In this document: positions 5,659 through 7,278 of the stretch, in pieces
Position numbering within the stretch: the first letter of the stretch is position 1
How the letters are laid out: the number at the start of each line of letters is the position of its first letter
Assembly: GCA_900759325.1 (NCBI GenBank)
Contig: CAAEUW010000062.1
Location: 1-7,278, forward strand
Source: an uncultured Peptostreptococcus sp.
GTDB lineage: Bacteria; Bacillota; Clostridia; Peptostreptococcales; Peptostreptococcaceae
Direction: 5' to 3'
DNA: 7,278 nucleotides
Program-made: the position numbers and the translations under genes
The notes under the pieces: model-generated
What the model was told of the DNA's origin: nothing
Databases searched by the model: none
What the model saw: the letters and a program-made list of their open reading frames with translations, nothing else

Positions 5659-6033
5659 CTATTTTACAATTACATCCTTGTCTAGCTGGCTGTCATCATC
5701 ACTAATTATCTTTATATTTATCTTGTGTGGTAGGCAGACTATACTTTGGCCTGGCTTATCTATAAAGCCCGTATGGATACAGACCTTGTCTGGACAGTTG
5801 GCCTTAGTCATTTCGACTCCCTTGTCATGGATATGTATATTGTTTATCCTACCATTTTTTTCCTTTATGCTTATCTTCTGGTCCTTGTCTAGGGGATAGG
5901 TATTGTATAGCTTGTTTTCTACATAAACCTCTACCCTGGCACCCTGGCCTGAATTCATAAATTTATTTATAAGGACTCCCTGTACAATTAGTATGCCCAC
6001 TATTCCAAAAAGGATTATGTCTCTCTTTTTCAT
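5659..6033 (-). CDS. NusG domain II-containing membrane-anchored protein
   Basis: A 124-residue protein with one N-terminal hydrophobic segment (about 7-24), preceded by MKKRD, and a soluble domain predicted outside the membrane. The domain is the stand-alone NusG domain II family (formerly DUF1312), not the transcription factor NusG. Its hallmark is CPDKVCIHTGFI (80-91) followed by IVCLPHKI (98-105). Cys80, Cys85, His87, Cys100 and His103 are clustered and could form a disulfide or bind metal or cofactor. Such proteins often sit beside ApbE, FMN-binding proteins and Gx-transporter genes in flavin-based redox clusters; that is family knowledge recalled, not checked. ATG 6033 follows AGGAG (6039-6043) by 5 nt. 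It heads the operon with ung and is divergent from apbE. Biochemical role unknown. Confidence 0.88.
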   Translation of the reverse strand: MKKRDIILFGIVGILIVQGVLINKFMNSGQGARVEVYVENKLYNTYPLDKDQKISIKEKNGRINNIHIHDKGVEMTKANCPDKVCIHTGFIDKPGQSIVCLPHKINIKIISDDDSQLDKDVIVK

Positions 6034-6068
6034 TTCTTCTCCTAATTCTACTCATATGCTTTAAAATA

Positions 6069-6077
6069 TGTTATAAT
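6069..6077 (+). promoter_or_regulatory. Extended -10 promoter for apbE
   Basis: TGT followed by consensus TATAAT (6072-6077) forms an extended -10 on the plus strand; no convincing -35 lies at the expected position near 6049-6054. Start near 6084 would give a leader of about 36 nt before ATG 6120. Confidence 0.6.
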
Positions 6078-6095
6078 ACTTATTGTGCTATATTG

Positions 6096-6104
6096 ATTAT
6101 AACA
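6096..6104 (-). promoter_or_regulatory. Extended -10 promoter for the NusG-II/ung/Dph6-like operon
   Basis: On the minus strand the same TGTTATAAT sequence occurs (-10 at 6096-6101, TG motif at 6102-6104). A poor -35 (TTCATT, 6119-6124) would overlap the apbE start codon. Start near 6090 would give a leader of about 57 nt before ATG 6033. Confidence 0.55.
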
Positions 6105-6109
6105 TAAAT

Positions 6110-6115
6110 GGAGGT
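6110..6115 (+). promoter_or_regulatory. Ribosome binding site that fixes the apbE start
   Basis: GGAGGT lies 4 nt (5 nt from GGAGG) before ATG 6120. An in-frame ATG at 6108 overlaps this element and has no ribosome site of its own, so the product should start MKKSNLK. Confidence 0.8.
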
Positions 6116-6119
6116 AAAA

Positions 6120-7169
6120 ATGAAAAAATCAAATCTTAAGATACTTGCATCAATAATAATTTTCTTTAATATTGGTCTTATATTTTATTTTACAGTTATA
6201 GATAAGGTCGGTACTTTTTCTACTACTAATTATTACTTGGATACTGTAAACCAGATCAGTGTCATCAACACTAGGAAGTCCAAGGCTAACAAGGTTCTTC
6301 CTGCTTCTGACAAGATAGTCCTTGACATACATAACAAGATGAGCTCCCAGCTGGCTTCAAGTGAAGTCTCAAAGATAAATCAAAATGCGGGTATCCAGCC
6401 TATCAAGGTTTCTGACGATACCTATACTGTAATCAAAAGGGCCATCTCCTATTCCCAAAAGACAGGTGGAAAGTTTGATATATCAGTTGGTGCTATTTCC
6501 TCTATATGGAATATTGGTAATGAGTCTGCAAGAGTTCCATCATCTGAGGAAATCAAAAGCTTGCTTCCTCTTGTCAACTACAAGGATATTAGCCTAAATG
6601 ACAAAGAAAAGTCTGTCTATCTTAAAAAGAAAGGCATGAAAATAGACCTAGGTGGTATCGCCAAGGGTTATTGTGCTGACAAACTAGCTGACTATCTCAA
6701 GGAAAATGGTGTAAAAAATGCTATTATAAACCTAGGTGGAAATATATATGTATTTGGTCAAAATGCCAAGAAGACCGACTTTAATGTAGGTGTCCAGGAC
6801 CCGGCCAAGACTAATACAGAGTCTCTTGGAACTATACAGCTAACAGATATGTCTATAGTAACGTCTGGTGTATATGAGAGATTTATAGAAAAAGACGGTA
6901 AGGTCTACCACCACATGATCAACCCGGCTACTGGTTATCCGTTCGAAAATAACTTAAGTAGTGTAACTATAATATCTAAAAAGTCTATAGATGGGGACGC
7001 CCTTTCTACCTCTACTTTTGGCCTTGGCCTTGAGGAAGGTATGAAGTTTATAGAGGGGCTTGACGATGTAGATGCCATCTTTATTACAAATGACAAGAAG
7101 GTCTATACTACTAAGGGACTTAAAGACAAGTTCAAACTAGAAAATTCAAGCTACAGTCTTGTCAACTAA
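6120..7169 (+). CDS. apbE: FAD:protein FMN transferase (ApbE family), membrane-anchored
   Basis: Transfers FMN from FAD to a Ser/Thr of target proteins such as RNF/NQR subunits and extracellular flavoproteins, on the outer face of the membrane. The 349-residue product has an N-terminal hydrophobic segment (about 8-26) with no lipobox cysteine, so it looks like a signal anchor rather than a lipoprotein. Family motifs are in order: SSEVSKINQNAG (80-91), GGKFDISVGAISSIWNIG (116-133), KIDLGGIAKGYCAD (174-187), NLGGNIYVFG (204-213), VTSGVYERF (247-255), HHMINPATGYP (264-274) and a DGDALSTSTFGLG metal/flavin-site segment (291-303). ATG 6120 is preferred over the in-frame ATG 6108 because GGAGGT occupies 6110-6115. 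Divergent from the NusG-II gene with a shared promoter region. No target carrying a flavinylation motif is in this window. Confidence 0.94.
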   Translation: MKKSNLKILASIIIFFNIGLIFYFTVIDKVGTFSTTNYYLDTVNQISVINTRKSKANKVLPASDKIVLDIHNKMSSQLASSEVSKINQNAGIQPIKVSDDTYTVIKRAISYSQKTGGKFDISVGAISSIWNIGNESARVPSSEEIKSLLPLVNYKDISLNDKEKSVYLKKKGMKIDLGGIAKGYCADKLADYLKENGVKNAIINLGGNIYVFGQNAKKTDFNVGVQDPAKTNTESLGTIQLTDMSIVTSGVYERFIEKDGKVYHHMINPATGYPFENNLSSVTIISKKSIDGDALSTSTFGLGLEEGMKFIEGLDDVDAIFITNDKKVYTTKGLKDKFKLENSSYSLVN

Positions 7170-7187
7170 ACTTAATATGAGCAAAAA

Positions 7188-7218
7188 AAGAAATCCACCA
7201 GCCTAGCTGGTGGTTCTT
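7188..7218. terminator. Strong hairpin after apbE, likely bidirectional terminator
   Basis: CCACCAGC (7195-7202) pairs perfectly with GCTGGTGG (7206-7213) around a CTA loop; AAGAA/TTCTT extends the stem past a 2-nt bulge. On the plus strand a modest T-rich stretch follows; on the minus strand the stem is followed by ATTTC and seven Ts, a better U-tract. It lies 18 nt after the apbE stop and probably also ends a convergent gene beyond the right edge. Confidence 0.75.
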
Positions 7219-7250
7219 CATTTTCGGCCGTTAAGGCCTTATTTACTAGC

Positions 7251-7272
7251 AATACCTCAAAAGGTATTTTTT
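7251..7272 (+). terminator. Second hairpin with T-tract at the right edge
   Basis: AATACCT (7251-7257) pairs with AGGTATT (7262-7268) around CAAA and runs into six Ts (7267-7272), a minimal plus-strand terminator. Between the two hairpins lies a GGCC...GGCC element (7226-7238). The minus-strand reading of this edge could also be the last codons of a convergent gene, ending at a TAG just before TAA near 7242-7247; about ten codons are too few to tell. Confidence 0.45.
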
Positions 7273-7278
7273 GTAGTC

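Larger units (their letters stand above)
6067..6106. repeat. 11-bp perfect inverted repeat carrying facing -10 boxes
   Basis: TATGTTATAAT (6067-6077) and ATTATAACATA (6096-6106) are exact reverse complements separated by 18 nt. Each arm contains TGTTATAAT, an extended -10 element: one reads right towards apbE, the other left towards the NusG-II gene. The repeat is thus either a pair of facing promoters, an operator for a dimeric regulator, or both. The two predicted start sites (about 6084 plus, about 6090 minus) fall inside the 18-nt centre. Confidence 0.7.

Noticed and set aside
5659..6033. Transcription antitermination factor NusG
   Set aside because: It lacks the NGN and KOW domains and has a membrane anchor plus Cys/His motif; only the domain-II fold name is shared.
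6108..6119. ATG 6108 as the apbE start
   Set aside because: It overlaps GGAGGT, the ribosome site for ATG 6120, and has no Shine-Dalgarno upstream.
1..7278. CRISPR array, tRNA/rRNA, insertion sequence, phage or toxin-antitoxin genes
   Set aside because: No regularly spaced direct repeats, cloverleaf or rRNA-like sequences, transposase or integrase motifs, or paired small toxin/antitoxin frames were seen on either strand.

Overview
The window looks like an ordinary chromosomal stretch of a low-GC, Gram-positive anaerobe. Shine-Dalgarno sites are strong (AGGAGG, GGGAGG), sigma-A-like promoters are visible, pyruvate kinase carries the C-terminal PEP-utiliser domain typical of Firmicutes, and rpsU is followed by yqeY. 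The mix of an extracytoplasmic NusG-domain-II protein, ApbE, and frequent CTA (Leu) and AGG (Arg) codons suggests a Clostridia/Tissierellia-type organism, perhaps the Peptoniphilaceae. That placement is an inference from protein character, not from a marker gene. I see no phage, IS, CRISPR, tRNA or rRNA.

Layout. (1) 1-2932, minus strand: pfkA then pyk, a two-gene lower-glycolysis unit that catalyses the two classical control steps; a hairpin at the left edge may be its terminator. (2) 2933-3332: a 400-bp AT-rich divergent intergenic region with a clear plus-strand rpsU promoter, one or two candidate minus-strand pfkA promoters and a long pfkA leader. (3) 3333-4032, plus strand: rpsU-yqeY, ended by a strong intrinsic terminator. 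(4) 4033-4358: non-coding convergent region with a 15-bp perfect bidirectional terminator. (5) 4359-6033, minus strand: a tightly packed operon transcribed in the order NusG-domain-II protein, ung, Dph6-like ATP pyrophosphatase (gaps of 18 and 13 nt). (6) 6034-6119: a short divergent promoter region built on an 11-bp perfect inverted repeat, each arm of which contains an extended -10. (7) 6120-7169, plus strand: apbE, a membrane-anchored FAD:protein FMN transferase. (8) 7170-7278: a cluster of hairpins/terminators at the right edge.

How the genes fit together. pfkA-pyk and rpsU-yqeY are housekeeping. The NusG-II/apbE pair is the accessory element of most interest: both products are predicted membrane-anchored and extracytoplasmic, and both families are known from flavin-based redox systems. 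They are divergently transcribed from mirror-image promoters. No flavinylated substrate protein is present in the window. I found no clearly new biological system. The best leads are the symmetric apbE/NusG-II promoter dyad, a stem-loop at the predicted 5' end of rpsU mRNA, and the Dph6-like enzyme, whose substrate in bacteria is unknown.
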